A program made the position numbers and the translations under genes. A stretch of 64,000 bases of DNA from contig MCFE01000325.1 in assembly GCA_002104905.1 (NCBI GenBank), positions 1 through 64,000 of the forward strand, written 5' to 3'. Positions 42,388-53,783 of this stretch are shown in pieces. A model generated the notes under the pieces. The model searched no databases and was not told where the DNA came from. It saw only the letters and a list, made by a program, of their open reading frames with translations. Each line of letters opens with the position of its first letter. The stretch's first letter is position 1. This stretch comes from Basidiobolus meristosporus CBS 931.73 (lineage: Eukaryota; Basidiobolomycota; Basidiobolomycetes; Basidiobolales; Basidiobolaceae).

Positions 42388-43438
42388 TGTTGTAAAAGTT
42401 TGTATTTCCACCTAAATATTCACCTAGCTTAGTCACTTAGATCATTACCTTCAAATCCTAGAGAATACCAACCAAATTCCTTGTTGGGATTTACTTAGAA
42501 TATTTTCACCAAGTTACCAGGTACCCAGAACATGAAAATTCTCAAAGTTGTCCAAACAGCCCCAAACTTTGCACAAATGCTCTTGGGACCTTCCTTAACC
42601 TATTTTATGTGTTTGTAATGCCAAGTGTTGTATCCAAGAGAAAGTGTAATAAAGCTCTTGAATGGTTTAACTGAACCAAAGGGACAATTAAGTGCAGAAT
42701 CTTAGAATTGTCAGAGAGTGGTGGAAATATTAGCAGAAAGATTCTGATCTAATATTGGTCTTGGATATAGCTGGGTTGGCTATAAAGGCAATGATATTTG
42801 TTTGCTAGGCAGGCTAGGCTTGGTGTTCTTTGGAGTGCTAGATATACTAGGCTTGGATAGAAACTGGAACGGAATTGTTGGATTCTTATTTTTGCTGAGA
42901 CAGAATCTTAATTTCGTTGAGACACACACTAAACCAAAAGGTTCAGTAAACTTTATTTATACTTTTCTGATCAAGTTGAATTAGTAAGCGCCAAGGGACT
43001 GGATTGATTGAAATCAATTTGGGTGTTCATAGGTGCATAATATAAATGAAAATTACATCATCAATCAACTGATGTCTTGGCAACTGCACCATGGTTGGAT
43101 AGATCTCAGATGACTAATCACCTGGGAAGGCTTGGCAGATAGGTTGATAACGTAATGACCATTTGAAAATAGATCAGGTGTGATCGCTAAAAATAGATTC
43201 TGAGGTGGGATAAAATAAACTGTAACTGGGATTTGTTATGTTTGGGTTAGGGAAAATCAGTTTGGGTACTAGATTTTCAAACGGAGTAAAATTGGCTAAG
43301 TTTTAAATGTTGATGCACAACACCAAGACCAGGTAAAAGTACAAATACTATTTTTACATTCAGTAAATCATTAAGTGAAAACCACATAATCTACTTGTTC
43401 TCCCAATCACTTCCAATATCTCCAAGACTCTTACAACA
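42388..43438 (+). repeat. 5' LTR of copia D (interrupted)
   Basis: Starts TGTTGTAAAAGTTTG and ends GACTCTTACAACA. Removing the solo LTR at 42,626-43,322 and one CCAAG copy leaves 349 bp, the same as the 3' LTR. GGTTATGAGCC follows directly and is the likely primer-binding site. Confidence 0.85.
42626..43322. mobile_element. Solo LTR of a different retrotransposon family
   Basis: A 697-bp insert starting TGTTGTATCC and ending GATGCACAACA, flanked by perfect 5-bp duplications CCAAG (42,621-42,625 and 43,323-43,327). The body is unlike the host LTR and has about six CG dinucleotides, more than the surrounding repeats. No coding potential. The youngest datable event in this nest. Confidence 0.85.
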
Positions 43439-43469
43439 GGTTATGAGCCTCAAGCTGTCACTCTCTGCA

Positions 43470-44405
43470 ATGTCTACTACTGCTATTATTGAAATTTTTC
43501 CCTCTGCTGAAAAGTTGGATGGATTTAACAACCAAGTGTGGAAGGTGAAGTTGAAGATGCTGCTACAAGAAAGAGGCCTTTAGGATATATTCATGGAAGA
43601 AGAATGCCCTCCTAAAAACGTGGGAGAGAGAGCCTTAAAGTACTAGAAGAAAGAACAAAGTGCCTTTAACTGCATTTGCCTCAATGTCAAGGACAAATTG
43701 CTAATTCAATCCTCAAGAGCAAAAATGGCAAAGAATGCCTAGAAAGCATTAGAAGACACCAACAAGACATGTTTGGCTGCCAAGAAGATGTATCTGAGAC
43801 AGAAATTCTTTATTACAAAGATGCTGCCAGGAGAAGAAATGAAAAATCTAATTAACAGAAATACCCTGCTGGTAGATGAGATGGAATCTTTTGGCATACC
43901 AACTACTGATGAGGATGTGATAGTTACCATCCTGAATAGGCTGACAGACAAGTTTCAGGGCCTTGTATCAGCCCTAGAGTCCAGAACTGAAGACTTGACC
44001 TTAAATTACTTATATGGAAGGCTCCTGGATGAAGATTTAAGAAAGTCAAGCACTAATAAGAAGGAAGAAGAAAATGCTTTAATAAGCAATGATAACCAAC
44101 AAAGGAGGTACCCAAGAACCTACAAAGACAACAGCAATCTGTTTTGTAACTACTGCAAAAGGAAAGGACACACATCAGACCAGTATCTCAAAAAGAAAGA
44201 TAATCAGCAAAAGAAGCCTGAATATGGAAATGCTGCAACAACTGAAGATAGACTATTCATATCTGCACTAAATATGACTACAAACAAGGATTTTCAGATA
44301 TGGTATATAGACTTTGGAGCATCTCAACATGTTACACACCAAAAAGAACTTTTTACCCAATATCAAGAAATTCCAATCAAGAAGGTTATCATGGGTGACA
44401 ATTGA
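43470..44405 (+). pseudogene. gag and protease of copia D, broken
   Basis: Gag starts at ATG 43,470 (MSTTAIIEIFPSAEKLDGF) and stops early at 43,583; the open part 43,773-44,405 resumes with gag (ILNRLTDKFQGLVSALES), a zinc knuckle CNYCKRKGHTSDQYL and a protease site WYIDFGASQHVT. Two key residues are altered: the fourth knuckle Cys is Tyr (element E keeps Cys), and the protease DSG/DTG triad reads DFG. The frame ends at TGA after IMGDN. Confidence 0.8.
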
Positions 44406-44417
44406 ACACCTGATGCA

Positions 44418-45362
44418 GTGGGAGAAGGAACTATTCAAGTAAACCTTAGAAGCAGTGAAGGAAACCATACACTGACCTTTAAAGAACTACTCTATGTACC
44501 AGAAATAGCCAAGAACCTACTCTCTGTAAGCAAGGCCACAGCAGAAGGACTCAGTTCCAGTTTTGACAATTCTGGATGCAGGATCACTGATCAATATGGT
44601 GCTCATATTGCTTTGGGCATCAGAGATTGGAATCTATACAGGTTGACTTATATTCCATCATATCTGGAAGCCAATATAAGTAACTTAAATAAAGAAACAC
44701 CTATGCTTTGGCATAGGAGAATTGGACACATCAATTCTGATTTTTTTTGTAAAATGATCAAAGATCAGCTAATTTCTGGAGTGAAAATTGATCCCACAGC
44801 TAATTTGGGGTACTGTGAAGCCTGCATATATGGGAAACAAGCCAGACAGCTGTTCAAGAGCTCAGGGTTAATCAAAACTAATCAAAAATTAGATCTAATT
44901 CACTCAGATCTGTGTGGACCTGTGCAAAATTTATCCTTAGGTGGGATGAAGTATTTAATCACTTTTATTGATGATTATACAAGATACATGTGGGTTTACT
45001 TCATAAAGAGAAAGAAAGAAGCTCTGTCTAAGCTTGGGGAGTTTAAAGCCATGGTGGAGAGAGAAACTGGTGAAAAAATCAAGAAAATACTCTCTGACCA
45101 TGGTGGAGAATATACCTCAAAACTCTTCATCCACTTCTGCAAAATTCATGGGATAAAGCAAGAGCCTACTGTACCATACTCCCCACAGCAAAATGGAGTG
45201 GCAGAACGTGCTAACAGATCAATAATTGATATAGCAAGATCTATGATCCATGATCAAAAATTATCCTATGATTTTTGGGCGGAATCAGTTGCCACAGCTG
45301 TGTACCTTAAGAATAGGAGTTATAATAGAATACTTTGTGATTCTACTCCATTTGAAGCGTGA
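44418..45362 (+). pseudogene. Integrase region of copia D
   Basis: A 314-codon open stretch. The GAG-pre-integrase HHCC zinc region is WHRRIGHINSDFF...CEACIYGK. The DDE catalytic core shows LIHSDLCGPV (Asp), ILSDHGGEYTS (Asp) and SPQQNGVAERANRS (Glu). It ends at TGA after STPFEA, beyond which the frame is broken by several stops up to 45,900. Confidence 0.85.
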
Positions 45363-45901
45363 TATGGATACAGACCAAGCTCAGAACATCTAAGAATATT
45401 TGAGTGTACAGCATATGCCAAAAAACTGGCCGGAAATCAGTCAAAATTTGAGCCAAAAAGTATAAATGCATATTTTTGGGCTACTGCAATGAGAGTGAGG
45501 CATAAAAACTCTACAATACCAAAGCAAAGAAGTTAATCAAGTCTAGGGATGTATTTTATGATGAAAATTCAAAATTTTCACAAAGAATGACATCAGATGA
45601 TGACTAAAATTTGATCTCAAGTCCACCAATTGTCAGGATTGAATCAGAGCAAAACAATGAAAGTTTTTCCATTACAGAGAACTCTACAACCATGGTTCAG
45701 CCTGAAGCAGTGCCCAGGAATATCCCAGAAGTGATCTTTGCAGTATCAAATGCCTGGAGATCCAATTGAACAAGAAATAGCCCAAATTACTATATCAATG
45801 AGGGTACAAACTTAGCCTATGCCTATTCAGACCCTATTGCTAAGCCCCAGACTGTAAAAGAGGCCCTAAATAGCCCTCAGACAAAGCTTTGGAGATCTCT
45901 A

Positions 45902-47413
45902 ATGACTGAGAAATATCAGGCCCTGATGGAAAATCAAACTTGGGACTTAGTCAAATTAACAATCAACCAAAAATCAATTAGACACAGATGGGTCTTCAAG
46001 ACAAAATATAAGGCTGATGGTACAATTGAAAGATACAAAGCAAGACTTGTGGCCAAAGGATACTCTCAAACGAAAGGACCTGACTATACTGAGATCTTTG
46101 CACCGGTAGCCAAATTTAATTCCATCAGATTAATATTGGCTATTGCAGCCAAATAAAAGTTTTTTATTCATCGAATGGATGTAATAACTGCATTTTTGAA
46201 TGGAGAACTTGATGAGGACAAATATATGGGCCAACCAGATGGGTTTGTTAACCAAGATAACCCCCATTTGGTCTGCAAGCTTAAAAAGTTACTATATGGT
46301 CTCAAACAATCACCCAGAGCCTGGAATTGCACAATAGATTCTTATTTAGAATCTTTGAGTTTCAAAAGGAGTAATGCTAACTATAGTATATACTATAAGC
46401 CAGATAGAGCAAATCCAGTTCTATTAGCTCTATATGTGGATGATCTTATTATAGCCGCCAATAACCTAGAAACATTGGAAGAGACTAAGTCCAGCCTATC
46501 TAAGGAGTTCAAGATGTCCTATATAGGAGAACTTAATTATTACTTAAGGATTGAGTTCTCTGTAGACAGAAGTACCCAGACTATCACCCTAAGTCAATCT
46601 AAGTATATTCAAGATATACTGAAGAAGTACCAAATGGAAGACTGTAAACCGGCAGCTACCCCAATGGAAACAAACCTTAACTTGGTCAAAACTCAACCAA
46701 ATCAAGAGAGCTTGGTGCCATCTGAAAGCCCTGACTTTCCTTATCAATCTATGGGTGGCAGTTTGATGTATATCGTGCTTGGAACACGTCAAGATATCTC
46801 ATATTCAGTGGGAGTTGTCAGCCAACATAATCAGAACTATGGATCTGATCATATTGCAGCAGTTAAGTGGATTTTGAGATACCTAAAAGGAACTGCTGAT
46901 ATCTGCTTAAAATACACTTATAAGGATTCAGAACAGGATCTTGTGGGATACTCTGATGCTGATTGGGGACAAAATTTAGAAGACAGAAGATCCACTACAA
47001 GATACACCTTTCTTTACTGTAAAGGAGCAATTTCATGGAATTCAAGAATGCAACCAACCATAGCACTTTCTACCACAGAGGCTGAGTATATGGCAGCCTG
47101 TGAAGCTACAAAAGAAGTAATGTGGTTAAGAAAGCTTTTTACAGATTTAGGCCTATGTCAAAAAATGCCTATTACTTTATTTCAAGATAATCAAGGATGT
47201 ATACAATTAGGTAGAAATCCAACTTTTCATGCTAGAACCAAGCACATAGATATTAGACATCATTTCATATGTGAAGCTATAGAGAGTCACCTAGTTAGCT
47301 TAGTTTACTGTCCTACAGATGAAATGATTGCAGACATACTTACCAAACCATTAGCTAGAGACAAGTATGAATATCTTAGGTCAGAATTGGGACTAGTCAG
47401 TAGGAACATTTAG
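45902..47413 (+). pseudogene. Reverse transcriptase-RNase H of copia D
   Basis: RT begins ENQTWDLVKL, RHRWVFKTKYKADGTIERYK, continues to ILAIAAK, meets one TAA (46,154-46,156), then reopens in frame at KFFIHRMDVITAFLNGELDE. The catalytic YVDD is at LLALYVDDLIIAANN; RNase H follows (GYSDADWG, STTEAEYMAACEA, LFQDNQGCIQ) and ends ILTKPLARDKYE. Apart from the single stop and a few changes (DRRSTTR), the frame is open for over 1.5 kb. Confidence 0.9.
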
Positions 47414-47424
47414 CTGAGTGGGAG

Positions 47425-47773
47425 TGTTGTAAAAATTTGTATTTCCACCTAAATATTCACCTGACTTAGTCACTTAGATCATTACCTTCAAATACTAGAG
47501 AATACCAACCAAATTCCTTGTTGGGATTTACTTGGAATATTTTCACCAAATTACCAGGTACCCAGAACATGAAAATTCTCAAAGTTGTCCAAACAGCCCC
47601 AAACTTTGCACAAATGCTCTTGAGACCTTCCTTAACCTATTCTATGTGTTTGTAATGACAAGACCAGGTAAAAGTACAAATACTATTTTTACATTCAATA
47701 AATCATTAAGTGAAAACCACATAATCTACTTGTTCTCCCAGTCACTCCCAATATCTCCAAGACTCTTACAACA
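47425..47773 (+). repeat. 3' LTR of copia D
   Basis: 349 bp, TGTTGTAAAAATTTG to GACTCTTACAACA, preceded by the purine tract GAGTGGGAG. Differs from the 5' LTR at about a dozen positions by eye, mostly A/G and C/T. Confidence 0.9.
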
Positions 47774-50700
47774 GCAATATGATCAGGTCCATAGTTCTGA
47801 TTATGCTTGCTGACAGCTTCCACTGCATATGAGACATCTAGACATGTTCCAGTCATGATATACATCAGACTGCCAACTATATATTGATAAGAAAAGTCAG
47901 GGCTTTCAGATGGCACCAAGCTCTCTTGATTTGGTCAAGTTTCAACCAAGTTAAGGTTTGTTTCCATTGGGGAAGCTGCCAGTTTACAATCTTCCATTTT
48001 ATACTTCTTTAGTATATCTTGAATATAATTGTACTGGCTTAGGGTAATAGTCTGGGTACTTCTGTCTATGGAAAGCTTAATCCCAAAGTAGTAACTGAGC
48101 TCTCCTAGATTGGACATCTTGAACTCCTTAGATAGGCTGGATTAAGTCTCTTCCAATATTTTGAGGTTATTGGCGGCTATAATAAGATCATCAACATATA
48201 GAGCTAATAGAACTGGATTTGCTCTATCTGGCTTATAGTATATACTATAGTTAGCATTACTCCTTTTGAAACTCAAAGATTCTAAATAAGAATCTATTGT
48301 GCAATTCCAGGCTCTGGGTGATTGTTTGAGACCATATAGTAACTTTTTAAGCTTGCAGACCAAATGGGGGTTATCTTGGTTAACAAACCCATCCAGCTGG
48401 CCCATATACATGTCCTCATCAAATTCTTCATTCAAAAATGCAGCTTTTATATCCATTCGATGAATAAAAAACTTTTATTTGGCTGCAATAGCCAATATTA
48501 ATCTGATGGAATTAAATTTGGCTACCGGTGCAAAGATCTCAGTATAGTCAGGTCCTTTTGTTTGAGAGTATCCTTTGGCCACAAGTCTTGCTTTGTATCT
48601 TTCAATTGTACCATCAGCCTTATATTTTGTCTTGAAGACCCATCTGCGTCTAATTGATTTTTGGTTGATTGTTAATTTGACTAAGTCCCAAGTTTGATTT
48701 TCCATCAGGGCCTGATATTTCTCAGTCATTAGAGATCTCCAAAGCTTTGTCTGAGGGCTATTTAGGGCCTCTTTTACAGTCTGGGGCTTAGCAATAGGGT
48801 CTGAATAGGCATAGGCTAAGTTTGTACCCTCATTGATATAGTAATTTGGGCTATTTCTTGTTCAATTGGATCTCCAGGCATTTGATACTGCAAAGATCAC
48901 TTCTGGGATATTCCTGGGCACTGCTTCAGGCTGAACCATGGTTGTAGAGTTCTCTGTAATGGAAAAACTTTCATTGTTTTGCTCTGATTCAATCCTGACA
49001 ATTGGTGGACTTGAGATCAAATTTTAGTCATCATCTGATGTCATTCTTTGTGAAAATTTTGAATTTTCATCATAAAATACATCCCTAGACTTGATTAACT
49101 TCTTTGCTTTGGTATTGTAGAGTTTTTATGCCTCACTCTCATTGCAGTAGCCCAAAAATATGCATTTATACTTTTTGGCTCAAATTTTGACTGATTTCCG
49201 GCCAGTTTCTTGGCATATGCTGTACACCCATATATTCTTAGACATTCTGCAATTGATCTGCATTCATACCATACTTCAAATGGAGTAGAATCACAAAGTA
49301 TTCTGTTATAACTTCTATCTTCAAGGTATACAGCTGTGGCAACTGATTCCGCTCAAAAATCATACAATAATTTTCAATCATGGATCTTAGATCTTGCTAT
49401 ATCAATTATTGATCTGTTAGCACATTCTACTACTTCATTTTGCTGCAGGGAGTATGGTACAGTAGTCTCTTGCTTTATCCCATGAATTTTGCAGAAGTGG
49501 ATGAAGAGTTTTGAGGTATAATCTCCACCATAGTCAGAGCATATTTTCTTGATTTTTTCACCTGTTTCTCTCTCCACCATGGCTTTAAACTCCCCAAGCT
49601 TAGACAGAGCTTCTTTCTTTCTCTCCATGAAGTAAACCCACATGTATCTTGTATAATCATCAATAAAAGTGATTAAATACTTCATCCCACCTAAGGATAA
49701 ATTTTGCATAGGTCCACACAGATCTGAGTGAATTAGATCTAATTTTTGATTAGTTTTGATTTACCCAGAGCTCTTGAACAGTTGTCTGGTTTGTTTTCCA
49801 TGTATGCAGGCTTCACAGTACTTCAAATCATCTGGGGATCAGCTTTCATGCCAAAAATTAGCTAATCTTTGATCATTTTGCACCAAAAATCAAAATTGAT
49901 GCGTCCAGATCTTCTGTGCCAAAGCATTGGTGTTTCTTCATTTACATTACCTATATTGGCTTCCAAATATGATGGAATATGAGTCAACTTGTACAGATTT
50001 GGATATCCAATACCCAAAGCAATATGGGCACCATTTTGATCAGTGATCTTGCATCCAGAATTGTCAAAGCTGAAATTGAGTCTTTCTCCAGTGGCCTTGC
50101 TTACAGATAGTAGATTCTTGGCTCTTTCTGGTGCATAGAGTACTTCTTTAAAGGTCAGTGTATGGCTTCCTTCAATGCATCTAAGGTTTACTTGGATAGT
50201 TCCTTCTCCCACTGCATCAAGTGTTCTATCAATACCCATTTAAACCTACTTAATTGGAATTTCTTGATATTGGGTAAAAAGTTCTTTTTAGTGTGTAACA
50301 TGTTGAGATGCTCCAAAGTCTATATACCATATCTGAAAATCCTTGTTTGTAGTCATATTTAGTGCAGATATGAATAGTCTATCTTCAGTTATTGCAGCAT
50401 TGCCATATTCAGGCTTCTTTTACTGATTATCTTTCTTTTTAAGACACCGGTCTGATGTGTGTCCTTTCCCTTTGCAGTAGTTGCAAAACAGGTTGCTTTT
50501 GTCTTTGTAGGGTGTTGGGTACCTCCTTTGTTGGTTATCATTGCTTAATAAAGCATTTTCTTCTTCCATCTTATTGGCGCTTGATTTCCTTAATTCTTCA
50601 TCCAGGAGGCTTCCATATACATAATTCAAGGTCCAATCTTCAGTTCTGGACTCCAGGGCTAATACAAGGCCCTAACACTCATCTGTCAGGCTATTCAGGA

Positions 50701-50915
50701 TGGCTACTATCACATCCTCATCAGTAGTTGGTACACCCACAGCTTCCATTGCATCTACCAGCAGGGTAATTCTGTTAATTAGATTTTTCATTTATTCTTC
50801 TGGTAGCATCTTTGTAGTAAAGAGTTTTTGTCTTGGATACATCTTCTTGGCAGCTGAACATGTCTGGTAGGTGTCTTCTAATGCTTTCCTGGCATTCTTT
50901 GCCATTTTTGCTCTT
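47774..50915 (-). pseudogene. gag-pol body of copia E, broken
   Basis: Reading on the minus strand from 50,915: gag (AKNARKALEDTYQTC region, RTEDWTLNYVYGSLLDEE), an intact zinc knuckle CNYCKGKGHTSDRC, integrase (50,239-49,374: AVGEGTIQVNLR, LITFIDDYTRYMWV), then RT (48,729-48,475 and 48,456-48,142, YVDD at ALYVDDLIIAANN) and RNase H, cut at 47,774 by D. It carries the same TAA after ILAIAAK as element D. Some blocks are almost identical to D and neighbouring blocks are clearly diverged. Confidence 0.85.
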
Positions 50916-51692
50916 AGAGAGTCTGTCAATCAGATCTCTACCCCAGTTTTGAATCACTATAACCATCCAATTTCCAACTATTAGCTGCTCCTGAGTATTC
51001 CAGTACCATATTTACTGTACCTTGTAGATATCTGAAAATCTGCTTAACTGCTGTAATTTGATCTGATCCATAATTATGCATCAATGGAATGACTATTCCA
51101 GCTGCCACTGCAATATCAGGACATGTAAACACCACCAAGTACATCAGACTACTGACCATTGACTGGTAGGGAAAGTCTTGGTCCATATTTGAGCTGTTTT
51201 CACCCAAAACTGGCTGAGATCTGCTCAATTTTAGATTATTGTCCTTGGGGTAGCCGCAGGCTTTCAATTTTGCATTTTAAAGCATCTAAAAATGTCCCTG
51301 ATGTACTTAAACTGACTCAGCACAACTTTTTATGTAGGTATGTCAAAATTCACTTCAATTCCAAGAAAATAGCACTATTTTCCAAAAATTTTTATCTCAA
51401 ACTTGCTATAGAGATCTGATTCTGTCTGTTTAAGGGCCTCCAGGTCACTTGTGGCTATTATTAGGTTGCCCACATACAGAACTAGGATGATCACACCCTT
51501 TTTGAGCTGTTTCATATATATAGTGAGATCTGCAGTGCTACAAACAAACCCAATCTCTTCTAGATGTGTGTCAATTTTTTTATACCATGCTCAAGATGCC
51601 TGCTTAAGCCCATACAGCAATTTCCTGAGTCTGCACATCTTATGGGGGCTGTTTGGATTGGTAAAACCTTCTGGTTGCTCCATATATATAGT

Positions 51693-52426
51693 AGACTTGT
51701 TCTGTTGGATAGTGCCACATTGAGCCATGAGTGCCACATGATGCCATAGTGTGCCAGGGAGGCCAAATGAACCTATACATAGCCACAGAGTGAGAAACAG
51801 AGCTCTGCATTTTGATGCAAAGTTACCCCTGTGTTTCACCCATTGTGTTGGAGATAATCCATTTTTTGACCTTTTTTTTTAGGTCAATGTTGTGCAGGAT
51901 GTGTAAGAGCACAACAGGATTAAAGACATGCATCAGGTACTCAGTGCCCATGGCACCCTGAATCTAGCTCCTGTGGCTTGTAGCATGTCACAAAAATGCA
52001 TGGTACTATCTTGGTCCACTGGTACTATCCGGCACTATAATTGCTTTGTATAGATCCTACTTTAGGGCTAATAATTAAATATAGTGCCAGATAGTACCAG
52101 TGGACCAAGATAGTACCATGCATTTTTGTGACATGCTACAAGCCACAGGAGCTAGATTCAGAGTGCCATGGGCATTGCATACCTGATGCATGTCTTCAGT
52201 TCCTCTGTGCCCTTACGCATTCTGCACAACATTGATCCACAAAATAGCACCAAAATATGGATTTTCTCCTATAACATAGGTGAAACACAGGGGCTGCTTT
52301 GCATGAAGATGCAGAGCTCTGATTCACACTCCATGACCAAGTATAGGTTCACTTGGCCACTCTGGCACACTATGGCATCACTTGGCACTCATGGCTCAGT
52401 GTGGCACTATCCAACAGAACAAGTCT
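51693..52426. mobile_element. Near-palindromic hairpin (foldback) element with 3-bp target duplication
   Basis: 734 bp whose two ~350-bp arms are inverted copies: AGACTTGTTCTGTTGG at the left end against CCAACAGAACAAGTCT at the right, and GTCACAAAAATGCATGG against CCATGCATTTTTGTGAC near the centre (about 52,060). Flanking AGT occurs at 51,690-51,692 and 52,427-52,429. Deleting the insert plus one AGT rejoins the host copia F frame exactly (LNGDLQVT-IYMEQPEGF). It has no coding capacity, so it would be non-autonomous. Confidence 0.85.
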
Positions 52427-53783
52427 AGTCACTTGCAAATCCCCATTTAGAAAGGCTGTTTTGACGTCCATTTGGTGTAGATCCAGACTGTGTACAGCTG
52501 CCAGGGCTAGAACTGTCCTAATGGAGTTAAACTTTGCAACCAGAGCAAATATGTCCTTGAAGTCTATTCCCTGAATCTGGGAATAGCCTTTAGCCACCAA
52601 TCTAGCCTTGTACTTCTCAATGGTACCATTTGAGGTTATCTTGATCTTGCAGACCCAACTAAATCCTACTGGCTTTCTCCCATTTGATAAATCTACCAGT
52701 TCCCATGTTTTTGCTTTGATCAGAGATTAGTACTCCTCCTGCATGGCTTGTTGCCACAAAGTAGCATCTAGACTTTGCATTGCCTGTTCTGGATTCTGAG
52801 GTTTGGCACATAAGGCAAGATAAGCTTCTTGATGATCATTGAATGTCTGCCACCAGGATCCAGGGGCATTTCTTATTCTGGTAGTTCGCCTAACAGGAAT
52901 AATCTGCTCTCATCTGGAACTGGTAAAATTATCTTCCGTATCTGGCTGAATTTGGTACATATCTTCTTCATCAGTGTTGATTGCATCTTCAGGCAGCTGG
53001 CCAATGATTTCTGTGGCTTTCTGGTCTGAATTCTCCTCAAATACAATGTCCCTGCTCTTGATCAGCTTATAAATTTTGCCATCACACACTCTATACCCTT
53101 TATATCATAACAATACCCAAGAAATGTCCCTTTTCTACTCTTTTGCTCCAGCTTTGAGCATTTTTTGCCACGGATGTGATAAAAGACATCACTGCCAAAG
53201 ATCCTGAGGTGCCAGAGGTCAGGTTTTTTGCCTTTATATGCTTCAAAGGGTGTAGACTCCTGTAGTGCTGTTGCTGGGCATCTATTCTTGATGTATACAG
53301 TGGTAGCAACAGATTCACCCCAAAAATTGCAGTCCATTCCCTTATCATGTAGCATAGATCTTCCCATCTCTACTATTGTTCTATTTGCATGTTCTGCTAC
53401 TCCATATTACTGTGGAGTATGTGGAACAGTGGTCTGCAGAATTATACTAGTAGATGCACAGTATTTTGCAAACTCCTTTTAGCAGTATTAGCCTACATTG
53501 TCACTTTGAGGTATCTTCAATTTACACCAAGTTTGTGTTTCAGCCATGTTCTTGAAGTATTTAACTGTCTCTAAAGCCTCATCCTTTGCTTGAGGAAGTA
53601 TACCCATGTATATCTTGTCTTGTCATCTCAGGCACACTGATCTTGCATTGTAACTTGTATTTATTGTGATCTCTGATTCTCAAAGCTAATTATTGTCCAT
53701 TTTTACTCAATATTGAGCAGTTCAGCTTAGTAAAAACAAATTTCAGTCCCTGAGCAGTTGCTTTACTGACTGAGAGTAGGTTC

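Larger units (their letters stand above)
42388..47773 (+). mobile_element. Ty1/copia retrotransposon D with 5-bp target duplication
   Basis: A nearly full-length copia: 5' LTR (42,388-43,438, itself interrupted), gag-protease-integrase-RT-RNase H in copia order, and 3' LTR (47,425-47,773). The flanking 5-mers are identical (GCAAT at 42,383-42,387 and 47,774-47,778), proving a retrotransposon-type insertion into copia E. About a dozen mismatches separate its LTRs (349 bp each, foreign insert removed). Coding regions have several stops and one lost zinc ligand, so it is dead. Confidence 0.9.
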
